Of a stretch of 64,000 nucleotides of DNA, positions 32,937-43,356 are shown in pieces. The translations under genes and the position numbers were made by a program. Every line of letters begins with the position of its first letter. Position 1 is the stretch's first letter. The notes beneath the pieces are model-generated. The model saw only the letters and a list, made by a program, of their open reading frames with translations. It did not search any database and was not told the origin of the DNA. This stretch comes from Amia ocellicauda (Eukaryota; Chordata; Actinopteri; Amiiformes; Amiidae), in contig NC_089851.1 in the NCBI RefSeq assembly GCF_036373705.1, forward strand, positions 56,882,497-56,946,496, read 5' to 3'.

Positions 32937-33316
32937 GATCCTCCACTATGTATGGGGCCGGGCTAGGTGGACTCTTTCGTGGTCTTTTTAGAATGGCCGT
33001 ACCCCTGCTCAAGAGAGGCTTTGCTATAGCCAGACCCCACTTGAAATCAGCGGCTAAAAACATTGTTAGTGATGTGTTCGCCAATGTTATGAACCGCTCA
33101 GCTAGCCATGAGCATCAGGAGGGTTCGGGACTCATGGTGATGTCGAGGGGCGGGGGTAAAAGAAGAAGCAGCAGACACCCACCAGGGCAGCGAAGACCCC
33201 CAGCTAACAAAAAAACGAAGACTCGCTCATTCTCCAACACACCACAGAATCCCTCGGAGAAGGAAGCAACAGAAGAGAAAACCTGCAAAAAGAAAGTCTC
33301 AAAGAAAGCCCAATAG
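32903..33316 (+). CDS. pX-like basic virion protein of the Polinton
   Basis: 137 aa from the first ATG in frame, MQAGNGLPGFVGSSTMYGAG. The same frame is open a little further upstream, so the true start may be earlier and damaged. The N-terminal third is glycine-rich and amphipathic (GLGGLFRGLFRMAVPLLKRG). The C-terminal half is very basic (GGGKRRSSRHP, KKTKTR, KKKVSKKAQ), as expected for a DNA-condensing core protein. Adintoviruses encode a protein likened to adenovirus pX between penton and hexon, which matches this position. Overlaps the penton frame by 34 nt. Confidence 0.7.
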   Translation: MQAGNGLPGFVGSSTMYGAGLGGLFRGLFRMAVPLLKRGFAIARPHLKSAAKNIVSDVFANVMNRSASHEHQEGSGLMVMSRGGGKRRSSRHPPGQRRPPANKKTKTRSFSNTPQNPSEKEATEEKTCKKKVSKKAQ

Positions 33317-33339
33317 ATCTTCAGGTTACATCTTTTAAA

Positions 33340-34643
33340 CGTCTTTTTTCCATAGCCTATCGGAAGAATGCATTAAATCAGAACTGGTCCTGTTTACAGT
33401 CCCGTACACCCAAACGAGTATAGATAAAAGCATCTATGTAGAGATACTACCTCTTTCCGCAATTTCAGAAACGTCCCCTCTGGAGTTTTTCATAGCGGGA
33501 AATGGGGAAGATTATATTGATTTGAACAACACTGTCATTTTAATCAACTGCAGAGTGGATGAGGAGGATGGGGATGCAACAGTGAAGGCAGCCAACGTTG
33601 GTGTCATCAATTACCCTATGGCCACCATGTTTTCGCAAGTGGACGTGACCCTGGGTGATCAACTCATTAGTCAAAGCAGCAATACCTACCCCTATAGAGC
33701 CATGATGGAGTGTATCCTTAATTATAGTGAGGAGACTCTAAGCAAGCAGTTCAGTCCTGGCCTGTTCTTCAAAGACACCCCAGAAGCTATGGACGACAGG
33801 GATACAGATGGACTCAATGAGGGCTTGCAAAAAAGAGCAGCCTTTTCAGACGAAGGCCGGACCTTTGAGCTAATAGGGCATATTCATGTGGACATATTTT
33901 TTCAATAAAAACTCATGCTCAACAGGGTAGACATTAAAATTAAAATGATCCCGAGCAAAAATGCTTTCTGTCTGATGACTCCCGATACTGAAAAATATAA
34001 ACTGAATATATTATCGACCTCATTGTTTGTGAAAAGTGTCCGTATCCCCAGCGGTTAAACTAGGACACGCCCAGGCATTAATGACGGCAAACGCCAAGTA
34101 CCCGAAAGAAAGAGTCTATATGAAAGTCCACAGTATCCCCGCGGGGACACGTGTGATGAACCAAGAAAATCTTTTTCTAGGGCAGCTCCCAAAACAGGTT
34201 ATTATAGGTCTAGTGGATAATGATGCCTTTACCAGGGTATACAACAAGAACCCCTTTAACTTTAAACATTAAACGCAGAATTTATAGCATTGTACGTTGA
34301 CGGAGTGCAGGTGCCGTCCAAGCCTTTTCAACCGGACTTTGAAAACAGCAATGCTGTTCGGGAATATTACAGTCTAGTGTTGGCTACGGGTCGTCATCTC
34401 AAGGATCATCCTCTGATGATCAATCGCCAGGAATACTGCAGCGGCTACACGCTGTACAGATTCAACCTGACCCCCGACGAAGAGTGTGGACAACATTTTT
34501 CACTGGTGAAAACGGGTAACATGCGTCTGGAGATGCGTTTTAAATAGCCTCTACCCCGCACTGTAAATATGATCGTGTACGCTGTGTTTCACAACATTAT
34601 TGAGGTGAATCAGAGAAGAAACATTCTGTATGATTATTATTAA
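33340..34643 (+). pseudogene. Major capsid (hexon-type, double jelly roll) protein, broken
   Basis: Pieces in several frames together cover a Polinton major capsid protein. The first piece, to 33,908, contains SEECIKSELVLFTVPYTQTS, then EFFIAGNGEDYIDLNNT and MATMFSQVDVTLGDQLISQS. It lacks a usable ATG. A second piece, RVDIKIKMIPSKNAFCLM, follows a stop at 33,908. A third runs to 34,272 (KYPKERVYMKVHSIPAGT). A fourth, 34,290-34,547, is YVDGVQVPSKPFQPDFENSN. After a TAG at 34,545-34,547 the same frame continues to NQRRNILYDYY at 34,643. At least three breaks; it cannot make a capsomer. Confidence 0.9.
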
Positions 34644-34644
34644 A

Positions 34645-35140
34645 ATGAATACCATAGAGCTCAACACCATCATGACGGCTACCTCATGTACCCGCAAACG
34701 GTTTCAAGGGGTCTATGCCTGTGACCAGCTGCCTAAATTTAAGATCAAGAATTTACCAGCGATGTACATAATCAATACTCACCCTAAAAATATGCCTGGA
34801 GAACACTGGTTCACTATTTATCTAAGGGAGGATCAACGTGGTGAATTTTTTTGATTCCTACGGTCACCCCCCAGATTTCAGACCTTTCCCCCGGAGTATC
34901 CATAACTTCTTGCTCAACAACTGTCAAGAAACCCTTTAAAACGGGCGTCAAGTACAGAGTCTACAGACCACCACTTGTGCCAACATTGTGCATTTTTCTT
35001 ATATCATAGAGCTAAAGGTCGAACACATCCAGACATTATGACTCTGTACAGCGATGATTTAGAACAGAATGATGAAAAAGTGACAGTTTGTCAGGACAAT
35101 GTATACGGACCCTTATATACCTGTAACGTATGGTGCTAAC
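34645..35140 (+). pseudogene. Adenain-like cysteine protease, frameshifted
   Basis: Related proteases process virion proteins. The first piece starts MNTIELNTIMTATSCTRKRF and carries the catalytic histidine region PGEHWFTIYL. A seven-T run near 34,846-34,853 shifts the frame just before the FDSYG segment that holds the acidic catalytic residue. A second frame change lies near the catalytic cysteine (about 34,975-34,990). After it the sequence reads LYHRAKGRTHPDIM to a stop near 35,140. Two frameshifts and a disturbed cysteine site make it inactive. It follows the capsid gene by one base, the usual Polinton order. Confidence 0.85.
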
Positions 35141-35469
35141 AACCCTTGTATACAGACTGGCTGCTCTTGTGAGGATTTTAAAAGATGTCACGTATGTTAA
35201 GGAGAAAAACAGGAATCAGTCTTTGAAGCAAATCATTTATTTAACACACTTATTATAGAAGACACGGGGCATGTTATAAAGAACACATCTGTACAACATT
35301 CGAAAAATAAAACATAAAATAAATAATTACAATCGGTTGTCGGTCTTCATTCACTGTTTTACAAACAATAATAACAGGCTATTAATAAGCAAACCAACGT
35401 GTACTAGATCCTGAGATCCTTCGCTTAACACTGGGTAAGTAATGAGCAGTTGGGGTTTTAGCTTCCCAT
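35141..35469. terminator. Convergent 3' ends with polyadenylation signals
   Basis: The two gene blocks of the Polinton converge here. AATAAA-type signals occur rightward (about 35,306-35,330) and leftward (TTTATT at about 35,237). No gene seen. Confidence 0.55.
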
Positions 35470-36166
35470 TCAGCCTCCCCCCTCTTTACACATGTGTATT
35501 TTTTGGCGTGTCTCCTGGTTAGGCACTGTTGATTGTGGGATGTTCAGACAGGCCATCGCATGTAGGAAAGAATTCCAGCCTACAGGTCTGCAGCTAGCAG
35601 GGATCTTATTAGTGCTAGTGACACTCTTCAACAGATCAAACATATGTGATCCTTTGATCAATTGTCCTTTAAAAACAAATTCACCCTGTTCATTCCAAGC
35701 CGTTACACGTGGTTTCTGAACCATTTTGTGCAGGATATATTCAGCATTTCTTTTGCTTCTGGAAGGCATGTTTCTCAAAACATCAGTTACAACATCGACC
35801 TCTGGCGAGGAGGAAAAACCCTCAACAGGCTCGGTATCCGCTATCACAGAGGGCTGAGCATCAAAACCCTTATCAGCCACAGTCCCCTCATCCGCAATCC
35901 CGTTTTCTCGAGAGGCCATGTTTAAAGTTAAAGTGTTGTAATCTTTTTCCCCCTGCCGAACCAGATACTGTATATTGTTGTATTGTGGCACTATACAATT
36001 GGGGTTTGGAATGCTGATTTAAATCAACCCTGGCTAATATAGCTTTCATTTCAGAGTCCAAGTTATTTTCGACAGTTTGTTGGAGGGTTTCTGGACCGGC
36101 AACATTTTTTTTCAGTTTTTCAAGCTGATCCTGAGGGACCAAAAACATTTTCCGAGCATGTTCCAT
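35470..36166 (-). pseudogene. Polinton structural-type ORF in two frames
   Basis: Two overlapping frames probably form one gene. The first, from ATG at 36,166, starts MEHARKMFLVPQDQLEKL and includes LDSEMKAILARVDLNQHSK, a helical region like those in a small protein found in many Polintons. The second, ending at 35,470, contains ILHKMVQKPRVTAWNEQGEF, GSHMFDLL and PVGWNSFLHAMACLNIP. The frames overlap at 35,888-35,991, where one runs on into nonsense, which points to a single frameshift. Function unknown; a virion role is inferred from position only. Confidence 0.6.
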
Positions 36167-36168
36167 TA

Positions 36169-36504
36169 CTAAACCGAGCTCGAAGCCAGAAGACTGGCAA
36201 GGAAAGGCACAGCTATGCTCAAGAGTGGTTCAATAAAACCCCCGGTTTGATTAATCTTCTTTCTTTTTCTTTTAATAGAATACTTCTTATTAGCGATGAT
36301 CTTGATAACAGCTTTTTGTTTTTTGAGTTTAGAATGTTGAGAAGGGGTTAGGGGGATGTTTCCACGCAAGATGTTTAAAGCTATTTCGCACAGGGACTCT
36401 ATCAAATCCGAAGGGGCCGCGGCCAGCACAGCTTTCCTCTGGCACGGGTTCCCCTCAAATAACATCTGCAAAAGTGGTAGATTTCTCTTAATCCGAACAG
36501 ACAT
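36169..36504 (-). CDS. Small basic Polinton protein with hydrophobic C-terminus
   Basis: 111 aa, starts MSVRIKRNLPLLQMLFEG. It has a conserved-looking NPCQRKAVLAAAPSDLIESL segment and a basic middle (KYSIKRKRKKINQTGG). It ends in a hydrophobic tail (FIEPLLSIAVPFLASLL). Proteins of this shape sit beside the packaging ATPase in many Polintons. The role is not established; membrane or core association is my guess. The frame is intact and its stop sits just before the start of the next gene leftward, so it may be co-transcribed. Confidence 0.65.
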   Translation of the reverse strand: MSVRIKRNLPLLQMLFEGNPCQRKAVLAAAPSDLIESLCEIALNILRGNIPLTPSQHSKLKKQKAVIKIIANKKYSIKRKRKKINQTGGFIEPLLSIAVPFLASLLASSSV

Positions 36505-36510
36505 GCTTAT

Positions 36511-37179
36511 TTATTTCCTTTTCTTTAGCACATACACGGCCGGCCAATCTGGAGGGCACAAACCTGTTCCGAGACGAAAGTCTTCTGGGGTTTGTGCTTT
36601 AAAATCGGCGAGCAAGTACCCGTAGGGTTTTTTGGTAGCGTCCTCAAAAGCCTCCAAAAAGAACTTTGTCTGTTTGGGGTACATTTGACGAGCCAAGACG
36701 GTAACCTGTAGTTTATCTCTGGGATTTAAAAAAATAATTATATAATTAGTGTTTAAATTAATAGTGCGACTTTTTTTACCTTGCAAAAATAAATTTTGAA
36801 CTAAATAAATAATGCTTAAATTCCGATGATGAGTGTACTTTGTGAAGGCATTTTCCACCTCGCTATTGTCACTGGCCAGTTCCATCAGGTCATCAAGGAC
36901 CACTAGATTAGGTAGACTTTTTGACAACTCATCATCACACAGCGAGTCGGGGACTCCCTGTACAAATTTCAGATTTTTTATTTTCGCCGCCAAAGCATCG
37001 TAGAGCGGCTGCCAGCAAGAGTAGCACCACACTATGTTGTCGAGATTTTGGGACACGGTCGCTTCCACATTTTCTATGAAATTCTTTATAAGATAGCTCT
37101 GACCCGAGTTGGAGGGACCGGCTATAATACATGAAAAAGGATGTTGAAGTCTGTTATCAAAACCACCGCTAATATTCAT
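36511..37179 (-). CDS. Packaging ATPase (A32/FtsK-HerA type), Walker A altered
   Basis: 222 aa; related enzymes pump DNA into the capsid. Starts MNISGGFDNRLQHPFSCIIA, directly followed by the P-loop GPSNSGQS. The P-loop lysine expected before the last serine is glutamine (codon CAG, where AAG would give lysine). The Walker B strand NLVVLDDLM is intact, as are the sensor-like YLVQNLF and the C-terminal PEDFRLGTGLCPPDW. The frame has no stop. The gene overlaps the end of the polymerase gene by 11 nt (ATGAATATTAG). It is probably catalytically dead because of the lysine loss, or the base is an assembly error. Confidence 0.88.
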   Translation of the reverse strand: MNISGGFDNRLQHPFSCIIAGPSNSGQSYLIKNFIENVEATVSQNLDNIVWCYSCWQPLYDALAAKIKNLKFVQGVPDSLCDDELSKSLPNLVVLDDLMELASDNSEVENAFTKYTHHRNLSIIYLVQNLFLQGKKSRTINLNTNYIIIFLNPRDKLQVTVLARQMYPKQTKFFLEAFEDATKKPYGYLLADFKAQTPEDFRLGTGLCPPDWPAVYVLKKRK

Positions 37180-40100
37180 AAGGTAGAGTGTTATAGTCGG
37201 GCATCAACACTCTTTTATTGTACACCACCCTGAACCGTTTGTTTAGTGATCTATTTTCCAACATGTAACCCTTTTAATTCAGATAGATTCAGTTTCTGGA
37301 AGTAATAATCTCACGAGAAGGCGCGTCTTTTTCAGTTACAAAACTGTGGACCAGGGTCATCATAATGATTTTGTTGTTACAATGGTTCAGAGTGATCCCC
37401 TTAACTTTCATACATGTCTTACCAGCAGCTGTTCTGTATGCGTAAGTCTTTGGAACCCTGAAACAAACTCCACTATGTGGTCCTGAGGATCTAGCTCGCT
37501 CGTTAACTCCCCAAAGTAGTCCCCGAGGGGCGGGACCCAATCCCCCGGCCTGGTGACAAAGATCACAGAGTCAGTATCGTGATAGAGCGTGCACTCCTGT
37601 AGTTGGTCCATTAAGTTGTACAGTTCAAGCTGGGCGTAAGCCGTGGAAAAAATTGCAATAAACACATTAACGTTACCCTGGCGGGTGGGGAAATCTTTCG
37701 GGGTCCGCCATTGCACCTGGGCCACTCGGTCATTTATGAATTAGAAAGTGGGATACATCGTGTTCTTTGGAAAACATGAATTCTATAAACTGTTCGGGGT
37801 TTTTAATCAAGGTTGTATTTAGACGATTGTTTCCACACATGTTCTACACAGAGGTAACATCAATTTTCCCGAGCACCTGTAAGGCAACACGGGCAAGAAT
37901 AGACCTCGGGGCGGGTATACGGTGAATTTGATCAAGCCAAAGTAATGACTGATGTCGAGAAAGTCGCGATAAATAATGTTTGGATGTCCCAAGGGATACA
38001 TTTTAGTTTTGTTGACAAATGGGTACAAGCTAGTGAAGTCATAGTAATCTACTCTCTCCCCTGACTTTACCTCATAATGTAAACAGATGGCGTTGGTCCA
38101 ACCCCCAAATAATGCCTCCCGGGGTTGGAGACGTTCTGGAAAGTCAAAGGTTTCCATGAAGACCCGCACCCCCTCATCCTGCTGCTTCAGGGTGGTCCAC
38201 TAGTGTTCCCAAATCACCACCACGTTCAAACCATAGGTGTTTTTTTAATGTTTCAATTCGTTGCTGAAAATTATAGTGCACATCACCACAGAGTTTTTGA
38301 GTTACAGGATTAAAGGTGTTTGGATCAAAACATTGCGGACACCCGTGGAAAATACAACCGGCAAACTCGTAAGCGGTACGCACCCCAGCCACCTGGGGTA
38401 GTGGTAGGGACCCATTTTGACTTCCCCGCGGTTTAAAGCGTGACTGATCATGATGTCATCCCGGGTAGTCAGGTATTCCAACCACTGTGACAGAACCAAC
38501 CTTTCTTCTGAGACGCGAAACCCAGAGCTTTAGGCAAAGCACTCAATTTCATGGGTAGGAAATTCAGCGAATCTATGTACCTTTGGTTGAAAGTTTCATC
38601 GGTGAAACACATTATCTTGCTCCCCTGAGCAATAATTTTAGGGGTCACCACGTTCTCCACCAGATACTTCATCAAAACGTAAGAATCATAACCCTTAGCA
38701 TTGTGTGCAATAAACGTGTAATTGAGGTATTTCAGACTACGGTATTTTATAAAGAAAGCACTGACACAATCCTCACCGCTGGCCGACCACTCGCGATCCA
38801 TCATGTCTATACAGTGTATATAATTAGCCACATGGATCCCTTTTTCCTGGCAACATTCAAAATCAAAAAAGACATACAGTTTATGCAGTGGCTCCTTTTT
38901 AACAGACTGAATAAAACATTGGTGTTCGGCCTCTAGGGTCAGGTCGGCCTTACACAGCCGACACCGCTGTTTCGAACATTTGTGGGTCTTGCCCTTATGA
39001 AACCGGTATTGGAAACGACATTTGGGGCAATATTTTGTTTGATCACAGGCGCTCAGTTCAACACCCTCGCTGTTAACCCTCGGCACCTTATGCTCAGAAA
39101 AACAGAACGCTGAGAGACAGATCCATAAACAATCTTTACAGCGGATGGTGGGGGACAACCCCTTACGACACTGGGGGCTGAAACAAACATTGCAGTAACC
39201 GGCGCATCGGTGTTTAAGCTTATCGTTGAATGCCGCATAACAGAAGGGGCAAACGTACGAACAACCCAAAAAAGCCGTCAAACTCTTTATTCCAATGTAA
39301 TGACTATCATTAAGGAAGAGAAACAGCGTCTGTTCGTGGGGGTCAGAATGCATCTGAAATTTCACAAACACGTCATTTATCACACACACCACAATTTTTA
39401 AAGACAATTTCTCCTCAAACTTGAAGATGTCTGAAAAGGCAACAGATTTTGTTGTCCCCATCGGAGTTCACCACTAACTGTCTGATCTTAATCCGGATTA
39501 TGTCATTCTTCAAACATTTTGACAACTGTCTTCTACAAGCCCCTCCCTCACGGTCACGCACCACATTTAGAACCAGGGTCAAACTTTCATCGGCTAAGAT
39601 GGATGCGTTACTCTGTAACAAGGCATTACAGACAGGTTGCTAAACAAATCATCACCCCTCAGTTCTAACAGGACAACATCTCGAGGTCTAACCCTATCAG
39701 CCACCCGCTCAATCATGCTTTGCAAGGCATCGTGTATGTTGACGAATATTTCAGCATAATTATCACAATTGAAAAGTTCTGCAAAATTAAAACGCTGCAT
39801 AATTTCAAAATTGTTATAGGCCGGTCTATCTATAATCACTGGATCAACGAACCTCTTAGGATTGTCCACAGTTTGCCCAAAACCCTCACTACCCTTGTTC
39901 TCACCGAGTCTGCCCCCTACCACTTTATCAGTATCACAACCCTCCACATCACCCCAACAACCCGCAAAGCCACCATTTTGACGAGTCTCATTTAAGGTCT
40001 GTAAAAGACCTTCAAAGATATCAAACCAGTTAATGTCAAGATCCTGCTCTATAGCACCGGCTGCTTCAGCAGAACCCCGGTGTTCTAATGGGCACAATTA

Positions 40101-40475
40101 ATTTGTAACAGGGACAGAATTTGGACAGGGTATCACATTCAAAGCATCAACCATTTCTAGTAAATCAGGATGTATTGGGGGCCGGGGCTCTATAGGAGAC
40201 ATTGGCAGGGGTAGGATATTTATATCATTAACAATTTGCAACAGGTCGGGATTCAGCGGCAATTCGACCAAATCAGGAGGGAACAGGGTGTTTAACTCTA
40301 TCGGGGGTAAGGGTCTGTTATTTAAATAATTTACCATTTGCAATAGTTCCGGGTTTATTGGATGGCTGGCTGAGTTCTCGACATGAACGGGTCCATTCTC
40401 TCTGGATGGTCTTTTTGGGGACTGAACTCGGTCATAATCATTCGGATTGTGAACTCTTTTACCATGTCCAGACAT
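37169..40475 (-). pseudogene. Protein-primed DNA polymerase B, multiply broken
   Basis: Replicative polymerase of the element. A frame starting at 40,475 (MSGHGKRVHNPNDYDRVQ) encodes repeats of the form NPELLQMVN...PLPP. It is stopped by TAA at 40,098-40,100 and continues in the same frame to 39,594 with FNFAELFNCDNYAEIF and DVVLLELRGDDLF, an N-terminal polymerase region. Then follow a cysteine-rich zinc region, the exonuclease motifs (YVFFDFECC; FIAHNAKGYDSY) in 38,469-39,461, palm motif A (DYYDFTSLYP) near 38,030 and motif C (YHDTDSVIF) near 37,570. The C-terminus NKRFRVVYNKRVL ends at 37,169. Motif B is not found between A and C and that interval is short, so a deletion is likely. Several frameshifts. 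Confidence 0.92.
40098..40475 (-). other. Proline-rich repeat region at the polymerase N-terminus
   Basis: Three imperfect repeats of about 33-36 residues with the core (N/H)P(E/D)LLxxVxxLN followed by PLPP or PLPM. The frame continues past the TAA into the polymerase N-terminus. This suggests a polymerase extension rather than a separate gene; a separate small protein cannot be ruled out. Confidence 0.6.
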
Positions 40476-40554
40476 TTTTGTTTATTCATTCATTTATTTA
40501 TTTTACACAACACCACATCCCACACTTTCGAGTCGTTTTACCGCTAATAAAATA

Positions 40555-40903
40555 TTAATTTCGATCTATGGCGTTATTAACTGTATTAATAATAATGTTT
40601 TGACCCTCTATAGCCAGGCTTTGTGCATGTATAATCATTTTTTGATAATCTAGGATATCCAATAACAACTCACGTGCCACTTGTGGGATTATATCCGGGC
40701 ATTCGTCTATCGATGCAGGTCTATAGGTGGTTCAGTAGATCTCCACCCATCGGCGGATACTGTCCGGGATTTGAAGGGGTCGAACGTAGACTCGGGAGTG
40801 GTGACCCAAAAGAACTTGAGGGTAATCTGGCATAGGCGGGGTACTGCTCCCGTATCTTGGATACAGGATCGAGGGCGGGTTGAGTGACGATGAAACTCTT
40901 CAT
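40555..40903 (-). pseudogene. Short Polinton ORF, one frameshift
   Basis: The frame from ATG at 40,903 reads MKSFIVTQPALDPVSKIREQ with a proline- and serine-rich middle, then stops at 40,721. Another frame immediately downstream reads ASIDECPDIIPQVARELLLD, then a helical segment ending NTVNNAIDRN before TAA at 40,555-40,557. The second part has the regular heptad look of a real helix. One frameshift near 40,725-40,735 would join them. No family recognised. Confidence 0.5.
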
Positions 40904-41605
40904 TTAAATCAAATGATTTAAACGCTATGCTAGGGTCATTTTAGACCTTTGAAAATTAGCCTTAGGAACAAACAAAACACATTGATGCTATTATTTACAA
41001 ACAATAGACATATAAACACTCGCTATAAAACGTATGAACCATGTAAAAACTGCATAAAATACAAACCGTAAATAAAGTCATAATAAACGATTCTTTAAAA
41101 CGGTAATATTAATATTATCATAACACAGGTTTATAGACGACTAACAACATTTAGCTTTTAAATGAACCTTCCAAGTTTAAATGTCGTCTGACCCCGGAGA
41201 TTCCTGGTTCGGGAGCATTTTCACCATCTAAAAAAATAATAATAACAAACATAAAAAAGAAAAGAATACAAAATGAACACATGTAGTCATTTACAATCAA
41301 CCCAAACACTTTAAAATACAATCACAAACATCTATATACATCTTAAACTATCAAAATAACGGTAGATATTACAAACAACTCACTAAAACATCTGTGACGG
41401 TAAGCTTAATTTCACAACCAACTGAGTGTTCAAACAAACATTTCTAAACAAGGCCATGCTACATGCCCCAGCATGTCATCTACACCCACCCACGAAACAG
41501 ACTAACACACCCTCCCACCCAAAAAAAATAAATACAAAAAATACCCCTCAAGCCTCAGCGGTACAAACAAACAAACCCGTTTAAAGACTTAAAGTTTGAA
41601 GGACA
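40904..41605. other. AT-rich Polinton spacer with a possible alternative last exon
   Basis: Mostly low-complexity AT-rich DNA. The minus strand has a TTTTTTTAG acceptor followed by an open 77-nt segment, 41,151-41,227. It fits in phase to the third exon of the spliced gene described next. No other coding seen. Confidence 0.4.
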
Positions 41606-42187
41606 TTACTGACTGTCTAGGATCACGTTTCTTACAGCTGTTAAAAAATAATATGTTTTAAAAAGTACCGTGGATCCCTCGAACAATGTAATTCACATAG
41701 AATACAACTATGAAAGACACCGCTGTATAAATGGGTACAAATAAGTACCGATAATGTGATGAAAGATAATTTAGTTCTTACGTAGTCTGTAGATCTCTCG
41801 TATAGGTACGGTAGCTTCTCTCAGTATCTCGATAACATTGATCCTTTCGGCAACCTCTGTGTAATTAATTCAAAACATTAACAAACATTATATAACAGCT
41901 AACTTAAAGCACAAACACAGCAACGCACACACACACACACAACATAGTTCCTATATAAACAATTAAAGCTTACCTTCGTTAATCACAGAGGCGTTCCAAA
42001 TTATGGCCTCCGCGTTGGGTATTAAAGATTGTTGACTGTCTGTAAAATAAAGTTACAGTTCTTAAAACAGAGGTTATAGCCTTATTTACAAAACATGTGT
42101 ATAACACATCCCGTAACAATGAATGGAATCTGAAGACTTACCGAAAAATTCGTTCAAGCCGAAGTCTGTGATGCCGTTTCCGGCCAT
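41606..42187 (-). CDS. Candidate four-exon spliced gene in the Polinton right arm
   Basis: Seen on the minus strand. Exon 1 is 42,187-42,142 (ATG, MAGNGITDFGLNEFF), exon 2 is 42,039-41,974, exon 3 is 41,856-41,782 and exon 4 is 41,637-41,606 with TAA. Introns are 102, 117 and 144 nt, all GT-AG. Donors are GTAAGT, GTAAGC and GTAAGA; acceptors are TTTACAG, TACACAG and TTAACAG. Every intron falls in phase 1. The joined frame is 219 nt, 72 residues, without a stop. Exon 2 includes IPNAEAIIWNASVINE and exon 3 VAERINVIEILREATVPIRE, both amphipathic helix-like. No family recognised. It is the gene nearest the right TIR, transcribed inward, a position used for early or accessory genes in related viruses; that role is inference. 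Confidence 0.62.
41925..41940. repeat. (AC)n microsatellite
   Basis: Short run inside an intron of the spliced candidate. Confidence 0.85.
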
Positions 42188-42269
42188 TGTAGTTCTTCAG
42201 TAGCAGAGGTCTTCACTTCACTTCACTCGGGAGGTGCGGATGATGCATCAAGATGGAGACCTCACCACA

Positions 42270-42276
42270 TATTTAT
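42270..42276 (-). promoter_or_regulatory. TATA-like box upstream of the spliced candidate
   Basis: The minus strand reads ATAAATA, about 85 nt upstream of the exon 1 ATG. It fits a transcript starting between the two. Confidence 0.4.
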
Positions 42277-43005
42277 GCCTATGAATCTGTGGTGGGGGTC
42301 AATTTTCTGGGGCACCCCCCAGACTTTCAGTCACCTTGTTAAACACCCCCCACAACCAATCAGCTCTCTCAGCGGCATAATTCAAATGACTGCCAAGGTG
42401 GCGCCTCCCCTGACTCGATGTCCAAAAAAAAAAAAAATAACCGAATCAGCTAGACCTATAGAAACTCTATAGACTCTATATAAATCTAAGACTATTTCAA
42501 CAGTTTATCGAGCTAGCGATTAACCCAAGCTCAAAGAAAAGGACTATAATACTATATACACCAGACTTCTAGCTAACCATTGTATTTCTGATCACTGTTT
42601 TAGGGAACCTGTTTTGTCTTTTAAGTCTAAAGACAGACCCTAGGATGTTTAGCATTTTAAAATCAGTATTTCAACATCAGCTTTATCTAAGCCTCGGGAT
42701 GTTTAAAATGACTTCCTGGTCCAGCCCAGGTTATTGATGGGACACAGGCGTGTTTGGTATCAAAATGTGTAGCAACTAATCAGAAAGCGTTTAGATCAGA
42801 CAAAAGAGTTATTTGGACTTTTGATACATGTTTAATAAATTATATCGGTTAGAAGGATTAGACTATTTTGATTTCAACAAGCGGTCAGACCCTGTCTCTA
42901 GGGGACTATTAGCATAAAACCCCCAACCCACTCACACACACGTACACTCCCCTCGTTGTGAGCCACGTCACATTGAGGGACATCACACAGACCTCAATCC
43001 CCACA
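42277..43005. other. Polinton right-arm sequence between spliced gene and TIR
   Basis: No gene recognised; a poly-A run at 42,424-42,437. Confidence 0.5.
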
Positions 43006-43318
43006 AGCATTCATTTTAATCTCAGACTTCACGTTATGCATTTCATGAGAGAGAGAGAGGGAGAGCGAGAGCGAGCTAAAATAAATTTTAAAAAACTTTC
43101 CCCCTAAGCACTTTACTTAGAGGGCTAGAGTAATTTAAGGAGTTCTAAAGATTAAGAATGTAAGAAAATAATGTGGTATATCGTAACATTTGTAAGCCAG
43201 GATAAGGGACTGTTAAGAAATTGAACAATATCTTAAGTTTAAATCTTATTAACTTTTAAGACAGTTAGAAGACGTTTAACAAAAAAAAATGAATTCACTA
43301 CAAGATAAAGAGAGAGAG

Positions 43319-43356
<38 letters not shown>

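Noticed and set aside
40681-40887. Plus-strand 68-aa frame
   Set aside because: Shadow of the minus-strand Polinton ORF at 40,555-40,903.
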